Assembly: GCA_025200525.1 (NCBI GenBank)
Contig: CM045761.1
Coordinates: 96,138,182 to 96,202,181 of the forward strand
Reading direction: 5' to 3'
Source: Camellia lanceoleosa
Lineage: Eukaryota > Streptophyta > Magnoliopsida > Ericales > Theaceae
DNA: 64,000 nt
Shown here piece by piece: positions 11,807-22,456 of this stretch. The translations under genes were made by a program, and so were the position numbers. Under the pieces are notes generated by a model. That model was not told the origin of the DNA, made no database searches, and saw only the letters and a list, made by a program, of their open reading frames with translations. How positions within the stretch are numbered: the stretch's first letter is position 1; each line of letters starts with the position of its first letter.

Positions 11807-12533
11807 ATAACTTTCATTTCTTGGGGAAGAAGATACAGAGATTTGAATATGAATAACTAATTAAGGTGTACCATAAGGAAAAAAAAAAAATTATTTTAAG
11901 ATTTAATATGTGTTCTTATTAATAAATTCATATTATGATATAATAAGAATTAAAATTTATGAATTTAAATTGAGCGTACTGAGACATATTTTGAGTTCAA
12001 ATAGAATTCCTCTGGAAATGGCTTGGATCAAGGGTTTTCAAATTTGGCTCGACCCATAATTATGGAAGCTTCATAGTGTAATTCAAATTTTATTAAATTT
12101 AATAGATCCACGTATTAGACATGCCAACACAAGAGGTGGGGGAACGAATTGAAAACCCACAAGCCAAATCAATTCAACCTCTGTTCTTGAAAAGAATCGG
12201 CTTGATTTTGGATCAAAAAATTATTTATTTTTTCATTCTTTTTCTTGAAAAAATGCTAATACAAACTTACGGTAAGAATGAGCTAATGACCCATTGAATA
12301 TTAGCAAATGGAGCTCCGACTTTGACGAAACGATATTGTAACTATCTTATGGCAAATGTAAATAAATGATAATTAATGTTACTATTTAATTAGTCTCACT
12401 AAAAAAGTTTTAGCAATTAAAGATTGTCATTAAAACAAGTCAACAATATTTTAAATGACAAAAACTTTCCATTGAATTTAATAAAAAGAAAATAAAGATG
12501 AACTCCATTTCCATACTATATAGGGAATGCCTA

Positions 12534-12790
12534 TGGTGTGCACCCCCTTAACGTACATACAATATGCATCATATCATAAATATATATAATTTTATCATCA
12601 AATTTCGTAATATCAATCACAAAATGTGTAATATTATCACAAATTTGTATAATAAAATGTCAAAAACTTTGTGATTGATGCTACAAAAGTTTGTGAATTG
12701 GTTACGTCATTTTTTGTGATGTCAATTTATGATGAGGTTAAATATTTTGTGATTGATATTATGAAATTTTGTTTGAAACTTTTTTCTACA
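12534..12790 (+). mobile_element. Fold-back MITE, family M copy 1
   Basis: The start TGTGCACCCCCTTAA and the body of CAATCACAAAAT and TTTTGTGATTGATATTATG words match the reverse complement of 14225-14512. Internal words occur in both orientations (ATATCAATCACAAAAT and ATTTTGTGATTGATAT), so the element can fold back on itself. No coding capacity. Ends are approximate. Confidence 0.55.
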
Positions 12791-12900
12791 CGTTTAATTT
12801 GACTCTTTATCTAATCTTAAAAGAGTTTTACATGCATATTAATTTTGAATTAAAAAGAATGAGTTATTTAGTTTTTATAATTAGCAATTGTGTTGGCTTA

Positions 12901-13012
12901 TTTTTTTTTTTTTTGATCAGCAAAGAAAAATTTCATTAAACAGCATGAAATTAAAGGTACAGGAAGACAACATGCATCGAGAGAGATTCGGAAGTATAAA
13001 AATACCCCTACT
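12901..13012 (-). mobile_element. 5'-truncated LINE tail (112 bp) with 14 bp TSD
   Basis: On the minus strand it ends TTTGCTGATCAAAAAA..., the same 3' end as the large LINE at 58548. It is flanked by a 14 bp direct repeat, ATTGTGTTGGCTTA (12887-12900) and ATTGTGTTGGGTTA (13013-13026), with one mismatch. A long TSD, 5' truncation and a poly(A) tail are the hallmarks of target-primed reverse transcription. A SINE of related tail is an alternative. Confidence 0.75.
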
Positions 13013-13106
13013 ATTGTGTTGGGTTATTTTTCATAGCAAAATTAATTGTTATTTGAAATTACTTTTTAATGTCATGCATAGCATGAGTTGTAATTTAAAA
13101 CACATT

Positions 13107-13332
13107 GGCTTTGTTTGAGAAGTTAGCTATTTTAGTTGGCTATTCGGCTATTTTAGCCTCATTAAAATAGTTGTGTTTGAGAAATTGATTGACTTTTTTT
13201 TAACTGATTTGGTGGTTGCGAGAGAAAAAATAAAATAATTGGCTTGGATATGACATATTGTTTTATTAATTATTTTAACTTATTTGATATTTTAATGGAC
13301 TATTTTAGCCCAACCCTCTTCGCAAACACTCC
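13107..13332. mobile_element. MITE with GGCTTTGTTTGAGAAG ends (tentative)
   Basis: The left end GGCTTTGTTTGAGAAG pairs with the right end CTTCGCAAACACTCC as an imperfect terminal inverted repeat, and ATT flanks both sides (13104-13106 and 13333-13335). The interior has GGCTATTTTAG and CTATTTTAGCC words in both orientations. Probably Harbinger-like or hAT-like. Confidence 0.5.
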
Positions 13333-13443
13333 ATTATATATCGTTTGTTCTAAAAAAACAACAACAAATAAAATAAAGGAATTTCAAACATTGATTTTGT
13401 CGAAGTGTAAATGGAAAAGGGATCACGAAGTGAAAGAAACTAA

Positions 13444-13733
13444 GGCCTTGTTTGGTTTGTTTTTTTCAAAAATTTTTGGAAAAATTTCTCTACAAACAAA
13501 TTTTCAAAAGTAATCAAACCAAGCAAATTTTTCTAAAAAAAATCTCAAAATTTTTTTGGTTACCTACTTTTCAAAATTACTCTCTCTGTCATACACATCA
13601 GATTAATAATTTTTTTTAAAATACTCTTCTCAAAACAATTTTCCAAAATCATTTCTGGAAAAAAGGCAAACCAAACAAGTTTTCGTATTTTTTATCTCAA
13701 AAACTACTCTACAAACATAAACCAAACACACCC
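13444..13733. mobile_element. Tourist-like MITE, TAA target site
   Basis: The left end GGCCTTGTTTGGTTTG and the right end CATAAACCAAACACACCC form a terminal inverted repeat. TAA lies directly outside on both sides (13441-13443 and 13734-13736), as expected of PIF/Harbinger-type insertion. Length is 290 bp with no coding capacity; the interior is AT-rich with further CCAAACAA and TTGTTTGG words. Confidence 0.75.
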
Positions 13734-14224
13734 TAAAAATTTAAGGATTGGTTCATACTCTCGATAAATTTAACAGTATTTTGTTACACGTCAAGGCACT
13801 TGTTAGCAAGCATGACGCCTAAGTTATTGAAACAAACTCGGTTGATTTACAATGAAGAAACCTAACTTGTTAGATACGTTTAAATTGTAGAATATTAATG
13901 AAAACCATGAGCCGACATCAGAATTTTGTAACTGAATGAGTTACAACTACCATAGCTTCTTCAAAGGGACAATGAGCGTACTTCTTACGTAGAAGATAAT
14001 TTACCTCAAAAAACCTTGTTCTAGAACCAAGATAATAATTTCTCTTTAACCAGGTCGGGTCACATGTGGATATCTAATGTAAACTCCCTACCTAAAATGC
14101 TTTGTGAAGTTACTACCCTCATAGCATCTCTTGAGCGACACTAAAGTTGACCAACATAAAAAATTGAAAAAATCCATGGAAGTAGGTAAATGACTTTTAT
14201 TTTATCTCAATTGGTACGAGTATT

Positions 14225-14512
14225 TACAATATAGAGACTTAGAAAGGAACCTATCATAAATTAACGTAATTTTAACACAAAATTTTGTAACGTCAATTAT
14301 AAAATGCTTAATTTCGTTATAAATTAGAGTAATAAAGAAGGTCGTAATCAAGTCAAAAACTATTGTAACATCAACTATAAAATTTTGAACATTTTGTTAT
14401 GCTATTTGTGTCGAGGTTATGAATTTTGTGATTAATGTTATGAAATTTATAGTAAAATTATGTCAATTTATGTAGGGTGCATATGATATGTACCCCTAAA
14501 AGGGTGCACAAT
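14225..14512 (-). mobile_element. Fold-back MITE, family M copy 2
   Basis: The reverse complement starts TGTGCACCCTTTTAGG and follows 12534-12790 through the same CATAACATTAATCACAAAAT-type words. It lies in the opposite orientation to copy 1, 1.4 kb away. Ends are approximate. Confidence 0.55.
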
Positions 14513-14674
14513 GTAAGCTTCTTCTTGAAAATAATAGTCCAACAGATATACATGCCCAACAATCAACCTTGAGGAAACTATCAGCCCACTAGCCCAACAA
14601 TCAACTTTAAAAAGAGCTACATATAATGGGAAGGAAAAAAATAATACAACAAAGCCCCATAATATTATTTTTTT

Positions 14675-15100
14675 TGACTTTGGTTTTCATAAAATATTTT
14701 TTAGAAAATTTTACTTTTTTATTTTTTGTATTTTTTTTTGTTGTCAATGATTTTTTAAAATATTTTAAGCAATTTTTTTATAAAATTTTTAGACACACCT
14801 AACATAAATACACTTAAAAAGTATAATATTTGTGATTTGTTTTTTAAAAATTCACTAAATACTAAAAATACAAAAAAATATGAAAATACAAATACATTTT
14901 TTGTATTTTGTGTATTTATTAACTTTTAAAAATATTTTTTCACAAATAGTTCACTATTTAGATAGATCTAAGTAAGGTGCATTTTAAAAAGTAAAAAAAT
15001 TGCTTAAAATTTTAAAATTATTCACTAAAAACAAAAAACACAAAAAATTAAAAACTCAATTTTTAAAAAATTGAATTTGGAAACTGAAACCAAACACATT
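14675..15100. mobile_element. AT-rich fold-back element (tentative)
   Basis: TTTGGTTTTCAT near the left end and ACTGAAACCAAACAC near the right end are imperfect inverted repeats, and the interior repeats AAAAATATTTTTT words in both directions. No clear TSD was identified. Could be a hAT-type MITE or simply AT-rich DNA. Confidence 0.35.
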
Positions 15101-16250
15101 GATAAATATTTGCATTTAGTAAGAATTGACTCTTTAATCTTCTAGATGAAAGTGTACAAGAGTGGTTAGTTGAGTTAGTCCAATTGATTTTTCATATTAC
15201 TAGATAGAAAATAATAGATGCCGAAATGTACACATTTAGGCCTCTTAAAATACAATTGTTATTCCTTGAATTATTGCTACTTTACAATTAGTTTGTATAT
15301 GTGTAGGTTATTCGAGTTTGTGAAAAGAAATTGACCTTAATTTGAAGTATTTGAAGCCCGAGAGACAAGACTCAACCCAAGTTTAAAGGCTCGAAAGATG
15401 TAAATAATTGAATCAAGCAATAAAAACCCAACTTATGAGATTTGAAGAAAGAAAAGTTAAAATTGTTACAATCCTGCTATAGAAGTCACTATGCACAGGC
15501 TTCAATATTTTGGATGTATCTCTTTCGTCCGATATCGGATTGAAATGATTCAAGCAACATTGGAAAGATACTCAGAGGGCTAAGATTTTGTGTCAAACAG
15601 GAATTTTCAAATTCTGACTTTTAATTGGTCAAAACAGGCCACCTAAAAAGTTGGGAATAATTACATCCAAATTTTCCTTTCATTTTGGAAAATTCTAACC
15701 TCTTGGATATTACTTAGAAGGGTGCTAATGTCTATACATATAAAACCCTATTCATTATTATGGTTGTTCTTGGTTTTAGAGAGAGAAGGCGAAGGCTACA
15801 AAGACATGTGCAACTAAAGAGCTCTTCTCTTAGGGTTAGGATTAAACTCTAGTCAAGTAACAACGTTTTGCATTTAGTTTGGGATTTTTATTATTGATTC
15901 AAAAAATTTATAAGATTAAGGCTTTTCTATATTATTACTTTGTATTGAATCTTTTTATTCGACACATGTTCTTAGTTTTTGTGATTCTAATTGTATGCTT
16001 ATGCAACGGTTTTTATTGATTTGTTTTTATTCAGTTAAAATAGTCTATGCTAGGAGAGACGAGTCGGCTCCACTGAGATTATTCGTGCTAGTACTAGATA
16101 GTCTATGCTAATCGTTAGACTGCAATTATACTTTAGACGATACTGTTGGGGACTTGTAATCACTAACGGATTATAGTTGAGTTGAATAATAAATCTCTAA
16201 ACTATTACAGCTCATTGATTACGTTGTTGTAATAGCTATTTTTGGGTGAC

Positions 16251-16445
16251 CGCTCGATTGGTCATTTGGTCGCTCGAGCGGAGATTTGTAGCTCCCAGTA
16301 TCTCGCAAGTTTGCAGGCGAGACTGCTCGAGCGAAAGAATGGTCACTCGAGTGTAGAATACGAGTTCTTAGTATTTTCACTATAGCTCTGCAAAAATCTG
16401 AGACCTTGCGTTTATCGCTCGAGCGATGGAAGGTTCGCTCGAGCG
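16251..16445. repeat. CGCTCGAGCG palindrome array in V
   Basis: Perfect decamers lie at 16271, 16416 and 16436, with GCTCGAGCG at 16325 and a degenerate CGCTCGATTG at 16251. CACTCGAGTG at 16344-16353 is a different but still perfect palindrome, changed at both mirror positions. The string AGCTCCCAGTAT (about 16291) also occurs in the G array. Confidence 0.9.
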
Positions 16446-17067
16446 GTCTCTTTGTATTTTGGTACTTTGCTTTGTTTGGGACAACAGTCTTAAATTTCGA
16501 TCTAAACACTTTTTGACTTCACTTTTTCACTCTCCTCTCTCTAAACCCTATTTTCGAAAACCTTAACTCCTAAACACTAGATCTCATTTATTTTTAGCAA
16601 GAATTCATCCTTGCTTCCTCATCAAAGTTGTTCATCTCATCAAGAGCTACATTTTGGACCGATTGGATCTTGGTATCGTAGAGATTCATCTTTGGGTCTT
16701 CATCCATTCTTCCACAACTTTTAGGAATATCTTTACCCTTATATATTTATATTTTGATCTCAATAAGTGTGAATCATGTGATGAATACCACTATTGAAAT
16801 ATATATATATATATATGTGGGTTTTGTGCAATAGGGTATCTATGGGGTAAATTGATGATGGATTATGCCTTCAACTATGTAATTGGGAATAAAAATACTT
16901 GAATCAAGGAAAATAAAGATTGATACAGAAAAGCCCCAAATTTTCATATAAACCCTAAGGGAATTGTTTATGAATTTGATGTAGTGGATGATTAATAAGT
17001 AAAATTGGAGAATCCTTGTGATTGTTAGTGTTGCATGAGAATGTACATGTTATGGAATGTGTTTAAG

Positions 17068-17255
17068 GCACCCCCTTGCCTGGTTCGTGTGAGGACGACA
17101 AAGGTGGGGTTGTGATTGAGGTGCCCACTTACCTGGTTCGCGTGAGGGTGGCGAATACGGGGATGTTGTGAGGCATCCACTAGCCGGTTTATGTGAGGAT
17201 GACAAAAGTGGAAGGGTGTGAGGCGTCCACGTGCCATCTGTGTGAGGACAGAAAA
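17068..17255 (+). repeat. Imperfect about 50 bp tandem repeat in V
   Basis: Four units share a pattern of CCTGGTTCGTGTGAGG, GACAAAGGTGG and a GTGAGGCRTCCAC-like linker. They sit about 850-1030 bp into the V LTR. Such arrays are common in LTRs and I see no coding meaning. Confidence 0.65.
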
Positions 17256-17853
17256 AGTGTGGAGGTTGATTGTAAATGGTGTTTTATAAAATAAAGCATA
17301 TTTGGTAAAGCTTGAATGAAATACAAATGAACTCTTGGACTTAATACAAGTCATGCATATTTACATCAAATGTTTATATATTTGGTTAAAACTATTCTCT
17401 ACCGGGCAAAATTGCTTATTCAGATTTTACTAACGTTGTAGGAAATGAAGAGTCCCAAACTCGTGAATGAAGAAGAAGAAGATAAAGACATTTCTTTTGT
17501 TTTATTGAAAAGTCTAATCTTTTGTGAACTTGGCATTGTAACTAAATTATGAAAACTTTTATTTTATTGTGAACTCTTTGATTTTGTATTAATGTCCCAA
17601 TGTAATTAGTAAAATAGAAGAACGATGTAATTGTTTCTTAATTTCTCTAACTCCTTTGAATAGGTATATGTATTCTTGTAATTGTTTTGTAAACTAAAAT
17701 CTGCAGTTCAATGAGAAAGAGAACGTTTCTATGGAGCGATTGTGTATATGGGAAGAAAACGTTCATGCTACTAGTTTATGTAAATGATATTTGGTGGGGG
17801 TGTTACAATTATGGTCTATTTGAAACCTTAAGTCTCTTCCATTTGATTGATAC

Positions 17854-19258
17854 TATAATGCCCTAACTTCCCGGCCTTTAATAACCTCAAAAATATAAAA
17901 TTGTCTCCAAAATAATTACAAAAATGTCTCCAAAATATAACTTATACAAATATCTAAAAACAATATATAATGGTGAGCCCAAAAATCTCTAACTCAATAA
18001 TGCTTTAAATTCTTCAACTCCAAAAGCCACTAAATTTGCTTTACACCTGAAAAATAAATTAATTTGGGAAGTATACAATATGACAAGAAAAACAAAGCTC
18101 GAAAAAAAAAAAAATTCACAGGGATCCAATAATTACACAAACGATTCAATTCGAGATATCAAGTAATTTACCAAATTGCACAAACAGGCCAACTTGATAT
18201 ATTATAATTTATCCAGGACCAAATACCCGGTCCTACTCAGTACATGACTAGTGACCGGCCTCACCTCTCTCACCCAAGCACAACAGCTTATGCGGGCTAT
18301 TGGTACAGAACATATTGGCAAAGTTCACTCGATCCATATATGGAGTATTTTCACGTCATTTAATTAGACAAATCAATATTTCCAACACATAATAACTACG
18401 TAGAGTTCATTTAATGATTAGAGTAATCAAACAAATCAACAATGAATAATTCCACAGAATTTATCAAATTATCAAAATTATCAAGAGAAGTACAAATTGA
18501 AGGTGATTAAATAACACTGTTTGTAAAGAGATTTAAAGGAAGCATATTGTATACCACCCAAATTACCTCAAATCAATTAACTCCGTCACCATAAATTGAA
18601 ATTGCTCTATGGGTCTCCAAAAATAACTCTGATCTTACTTTGATAAAATATACAACTCTCATATTAAAAACAACTCTCACTTTAAACACTCCCACATCTA
18701 AACTTAATATTTTGATCACAAACAAATTAAGAGAAAAAACAACCTGAAGAGAGAGATGAAGCCGAAGCAAAGAGGATGAAAAGATGAAGTTGAGGAACTG
18801 AGAAATGGTAAGCTCAATTTATAAGAACAAGAGGAGGTAAATAAAATAAACGGCAATTATGTTACCAATAAATCAAGGCGTTAGTTTGGGGAAGCAAATG
18901 GGTATGGTCTGGTGGCATGGACGGTTGGTCATTCATAAAGTAAAAGAACATAAATAAAATTAATGAAAAGAATTAAAAAAAGGGTAGACAAAAAGGTATG
19001 GGGGCAAGTGGCATGGCAGGCCACGTTGTTGTTGTTTGTTTGTTTTTTTCACCAAAGGAATACTAGGGAAGGTAAAATATGGGGTTAAATTTATTTTCAG
19101 ATGGGGATGAATAACAATAGTTACATATAAAAGAGATAAATACAAATAAATAATTTTAAATTAAATTCTTATCTAAAAATCTCACTACTAAACTATTATA
19201 ATAAATCACCAATACCACTCACTAAATTATTAATACCTCAAAAATACGGAGTGTCACA
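17854..19258 (-). mobile_element. Family-U solo LTR (1405 bp)
   Basis: On the minus strand it begins TGTGACACTCCGTATTTTTG (19258) and ends GGGCATTATA (17854), a decayed ...ATTACA. The flanks are GATAC (17849-17853) and AATAC (19259-19263), a 5 bp TSD with one mismatch. There is no primer site, polypurine tract or coding region. Leader-like CTTCATCTCTCTCTTCAGG lies mid-element on the minus strand. Confidence 0.7.
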
Positions 19259-19459
19259 AATACTAGTTTAATTATATTTACTTGTTTAATTTAATTAAGC
19301 TCATACAAAATTCTTCTTTTCTACTTTTGAATTAATTTGAAATTTAAACAACTTAGCCATTTAGTTTATGTGGATCGATACCCAAACTCAACCACTATTC
19401 TATTGAATTAAGATCTTAGTAGGGATTTATTTTTAGTGTGCAAAACAATCGATTGATTT

Positions 19460-19473
19460 TGGCGCCATTCCGG
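19460..19473 (+). promoter_or_regulatory. Athila-type primer-binding site
   Basis: TGGCGCCATTCCGG resembles the tRNA-Asp-complementary primer site used by Athila and Tat elements (usual form TGGCGCCGTTGCCGG). It lies 12 bases after the proposed LTR end (CA at 19446-19447). Confidence 0.75.
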
Positions 19474-19730
19474 TGACAATTAACACGGTTGTTTAGGTTT
19501 TGAAAATTAATTCTTATTTTATTTTATTTTTTATATAATTTTGTTTTAGTTTGTTAAAAGTAACAAGTGCAGATTATTCAAGTGATTGCACACAAAGGAC
19601 TTGCAATTGGTTGTGACCAAGGATTCGAGTTTCAAAAAAAAAAAAAAAAAAAAAATCATTCGGCAAACTACTGTTTTCAAGTAGTTTGAATTTTCTACAC
19701 TTAAAAAAAAAAAGGATTATTTTGGAAATT

Positions 19731-20900
19731 ATGTTGGAGGGTTTGGAATCCAATATAACCAGTCGTTGGGCACTTCATCTAATTATTGGCAACCATCAAT
19801 AGCACATTCTCCATCATGTATGATTTTTCCATCCGAAATTTTTGAAGTCATCCTTGAGTTGATGCCTGAGTTGTTCGGTTTGCTTCCCAAATTTTCTAGC
19901 TTAGCCTCAGAAAATTCATGTGACCATATTGAAAAAGTTGAGGAGATTTTTGCTACTTTGCATAATTTAAATGTTAGCAATAAAGTAGCTTTAATTAGAT
20001 TGTTCTTAGCTTCTTTAAAGGACAGGGCTAAGAGTTGGTTTATTCATTGAACCTAAGTTTAATAGAAACATGGCAAGAGATTAAAAAACAATTTTTGAAA
20101 TTTTTTATCCCCCCATATGAGACCCTTCCTTTTAAGGACAAATTATAAATTTTTATCAAATAGAAAGGTGAGTCTTTTTCACAATGCTGGGAGCGATTTA
20201 AATATTTAGTAATCTCTTACTCATGTCATACTTATGAAACTTGGTATCTCAATCATTTATTCTTTGAGGGTTTATGTTTTGAAATGCGCCGTTTTGTAAA
20301 GATGATGTGCCATGGTGAATTTTTAGATAAAACTGCTGAAGAGGCTTGGACTTATTTTGATCACTTATCTAAAAATTCACAATTTTGGGATAATGATGAG
20401 TTTGATAAAACCAAGGAGTTTTCTTAGGTGTGCAACCCACAAAAGGTGTAAGTGGGTTGCACACCATGTGCCACTAACACAAAAGGTGTAAGTGTAAGGT
20501 GTAAGTGTAAGTGGAAGGTATAAATGAAATGTATAAGTTGCACACCATGTGCCACTTACACAAAAGGTGTAAGTGCAACGTAAAAAATGTGTAAGTGTAA
20601 GGTATAAGTGAACACAAAAAGGTGTAAGGTGTAAGTTGCACACTATAGCATTACCCTAAAACCAATTCTCATGCCATGGAAGTTAAAAAATTAGAGACAC
20701 TTTTGGCTAGTGAAAGGGGGCAAGATATTTGTGACACTCGTGAGATGATGGAGTACATATATAACAAACGATTGCTAAAATGTTCCAATTTTTAATGAGA
20801 TGTCTCCAAGTCAAGCAAGTCCCACAAATATTCATGACTTTGGTTTGGGTAATTCATTGGACTTTAGTCGTAGAGATGAGCTTAATGTCACAGATATTGA
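19731..20900 (+). pseudogene. Athila-type gag remnant
   Basis: The longest open stretch (19766-20050) encodes a gag-like segment with LPKFSSLASENSCDHIEKVE and LASLKDRAKSWF. This resembles the Athila/Tat gag pattern in which an LPKF.GL..EDP..HL motif is followed by a PFSL.D.AKDWL motif. Past a stop at about 20048 the same frame, with further stops, continues with TWQEIKKQFLKFF, SQCWERFKYLV and EEAWTYFDHLSKNSQ, again gag-like. The minisatellite at 20427-20655 interrupts it, and NSHAMEVKKLETLLASE follows. Gag would form the RNA-packaging particle. Several stops make it non-functional, and no zinc knuckle is visible. Confidence 0.7.
20427..20655. repeat. GGTGTAAGTG minisatellite-like insert within gag
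   Basis: About 230 bp is built from the words AAAGGTGTAAGTG, GTAAGTGTAAG and TTGCACACCATGTGCCACT. GTTGCACAC occurs in both orientations: GTGTGCAACC near the left end and GTTGCACAC near the right end. The terminal inverted words suggest a small foldback element or MITE, but the flanks give no convincing TSD. Confidence 0.6.
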
Positions 20901-20994
20901 AAAGTTAAGTGTTAAGACAAGTGACCTTGGGTGAGATTGTTTTTGGTTTTGACCTTCTTGATTCCACTCATAGTTTTTGTCTTCACACTTTATT

Positions 20995-21493
20995 TGTAAC
21001 GCTTTATACTTCTTGGACTAGTTGATTTGCTCTTGACACTCTTATTATTGTACTTGGAGCCTCTTTGGTTCATTTTAGAATATTGATTGAGGTGATATCA
21101 TAATAGTAAAGTAAGATTGAACCAAAAACATTGATTCGGATAATTGTTCCATGAGTAGTCTTCACTCTTTTACCCTTTTCTCTTTCCACTCTTTGAATTT
21201 GGATGTGAGGTTAGAACCATTGGAAAGCTTGTTTCTGGGGCTTCGATTTGGACACAAGAACGACCTAAAACGGAGTTCGGACAAGAGAGTTATGCCTGTT
21301 TGAAATTTGAGTATCTGTGTTTGAAGCAAGTCCACTTGAATGAACTTTTGACTGCTCGAGCGATCTGTGTGAATTTCAAAGATTCTGGGAGCTTCTTTTC
21401 ACCTCTCAAGCCAAGCTTTGACAGCTCTAGTAGTCTGTTCGATATCAGGTACTTTTAAGTGAGTTTTTGGTCCAAAATCTTTATTGTTTCTTC

Positions 21494-21532
<39 letters not shown>

Positions 21533-22437
21533 TCATACCTGAAACCCTAGACCTCAAAACCTTGATTTCATCCATTTTTCATCAACAATCCACGATGGAT
21601 CTTGCATAAAAAATGAAGATCAACATTTTTAATTGATTGGATTTTGGATTTTTGAAAGAATCCTCTTGATCTAGCATCTCTACTATCATTTTGGAGGTAG
21701 GATTATTTTTAATTTTGTATTTCTTTACTTTGAGGATGTTTATTTGGTGTTATTGTGACATTGGTTTCATGATTGATGTTTGAGGTTACAAAAATTAGGT
21801 TTTGATTTCAAAGTGAAATTTCTCGTATATTTTCTCAAAATTTATATTAATGTTTGTGGATTATGAAAACTTTAGTTGAAATATAGCATTTTACATTATG
21901 GAGGGGCAAAAGCCCCAAATTTAATGAAAACCCTAATTCTTGAAATTGAACAATGATATACTCAAGTGGAATTAATTTTCAATTCTTTAAATTTGTGATT
22001 GATTTATGAGATTGAGATGTATTTGGATTTGAGACTTGTGAAATTAAAAAGCTTTTGAGATTTTTCTTGGAAATATAAAGATTGTGTCTCCATAATAGCT
22101 TAATTATTTGAATGGTGATATTTACCTTTGTTCTTATGGATGTATTATGTGGAAGCTTCGAGCGTATGTGTTTGGGACTGCGTGTCCATTTTGTTGAAAC
22201 AAGGCCTTGCCTTGATGTTTGTACGCCATAAAGGCATTATTATTTTTATTCTCTAGTTTCTTGAACTATGTAAATGTTATTATTACTAAGATAAGAATAT
22301 GAAAATTGTAATATTTGATATGTAGTTCAATGGAAAAAGAGGACTTTTGAGATTAATGTTATTGTTTGGCTTGGAAAGATTTCAGATTAATCAGGTTATG
22401 AGAAATGTTTTAATTTAATTAATATGGGGTTGTCACA
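20995..22437 (+). repeat. Z 5' LTR (1443 bp)
   Basis: It aligns from its first base with 26240 onward (ACTTCTTGGACTAGTTGATT and beyond). It has one intact GCTCGAGCG word (21354-21362) and decayed others, then a long CT microsatellite at 21499-21531 and CCTGAAACCCTAGACCTC. The same region of the right LTR has more intact palindromes but no long CT run. Confidence 0.9.
21499..21531 (+). repeat. CT microsatellite in Z 5' LTR
   Basis: About 16 CT units. The corresponding part of the Z 3' LTR (about 26738-26758) is an interrupted CT-rich stretch, so the pure run expanded in one LTR after insertion. Confidence 0.9.
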
Positions 22438-22440
22438 AAT

Positions 22441-22456
22441 TGGTATCAGAGCCAGG
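22441..22456 (+). promoter_or_regulatory. Z primer-binding site, tRNA-Met type
   Basis: TGGTATCAGAGCCAGG starts three bases after the LTR end at 22437. It is the usual complement of plant initiator tRNA-Met used by many Ty3/gypsy and copia elements. Confidence 0.9.

Larger units (their letters stand above)
10316..15211. other. AT-rich intergenic stretch without a gene
   Basis: No reading frame here looks like a protein. Apart from the MITEs and LINE tail listed separately, it holds runs of A and T, a 25-30 bp direct repeat (about 11264 and 11402, around CTTATAAG.ACATAAACAT), and GATGAT and AAG microsatellites. The segment 10380-10720 has GAGCATGCCAAAT-type inverted words that suggest an old MITE, but I could not fix its ends. 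I see nothing else in it. Confidence 0.6.
16226..17807 (+). mobile_element. Family-V solo LTR inside the Athila LTR
   Basis: The right end GGGGGTGTTACA (17807) and probable left end TGTAATAGC (16226) fit a gypsy LTR of about 1.6 kb. It has a CGCTCGAGCG array near its start, then a CTCTCCTCTCTCTAAACCC leader-like stretch as in G and Z. No matching TSD was found: GTTGT precedes it and ATTAT follows. The left boundary is therefore uncertain, and internal recombination between two insertions is possible. Confidence 0.55.

Noticed and set aside
17068..17255. Spaced direct repeats in V as a CRISPR array
   Set aside because: The units are imperfect, the spacers are not unique sequences of constant length, and the DNA is plant nuclear.
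22441..22456. TGGTATCAGAGCC as part of a tRNA gene
   Set aside because: No tRNA arms surround it. It is the primer-binding site directly after the Z LTR.
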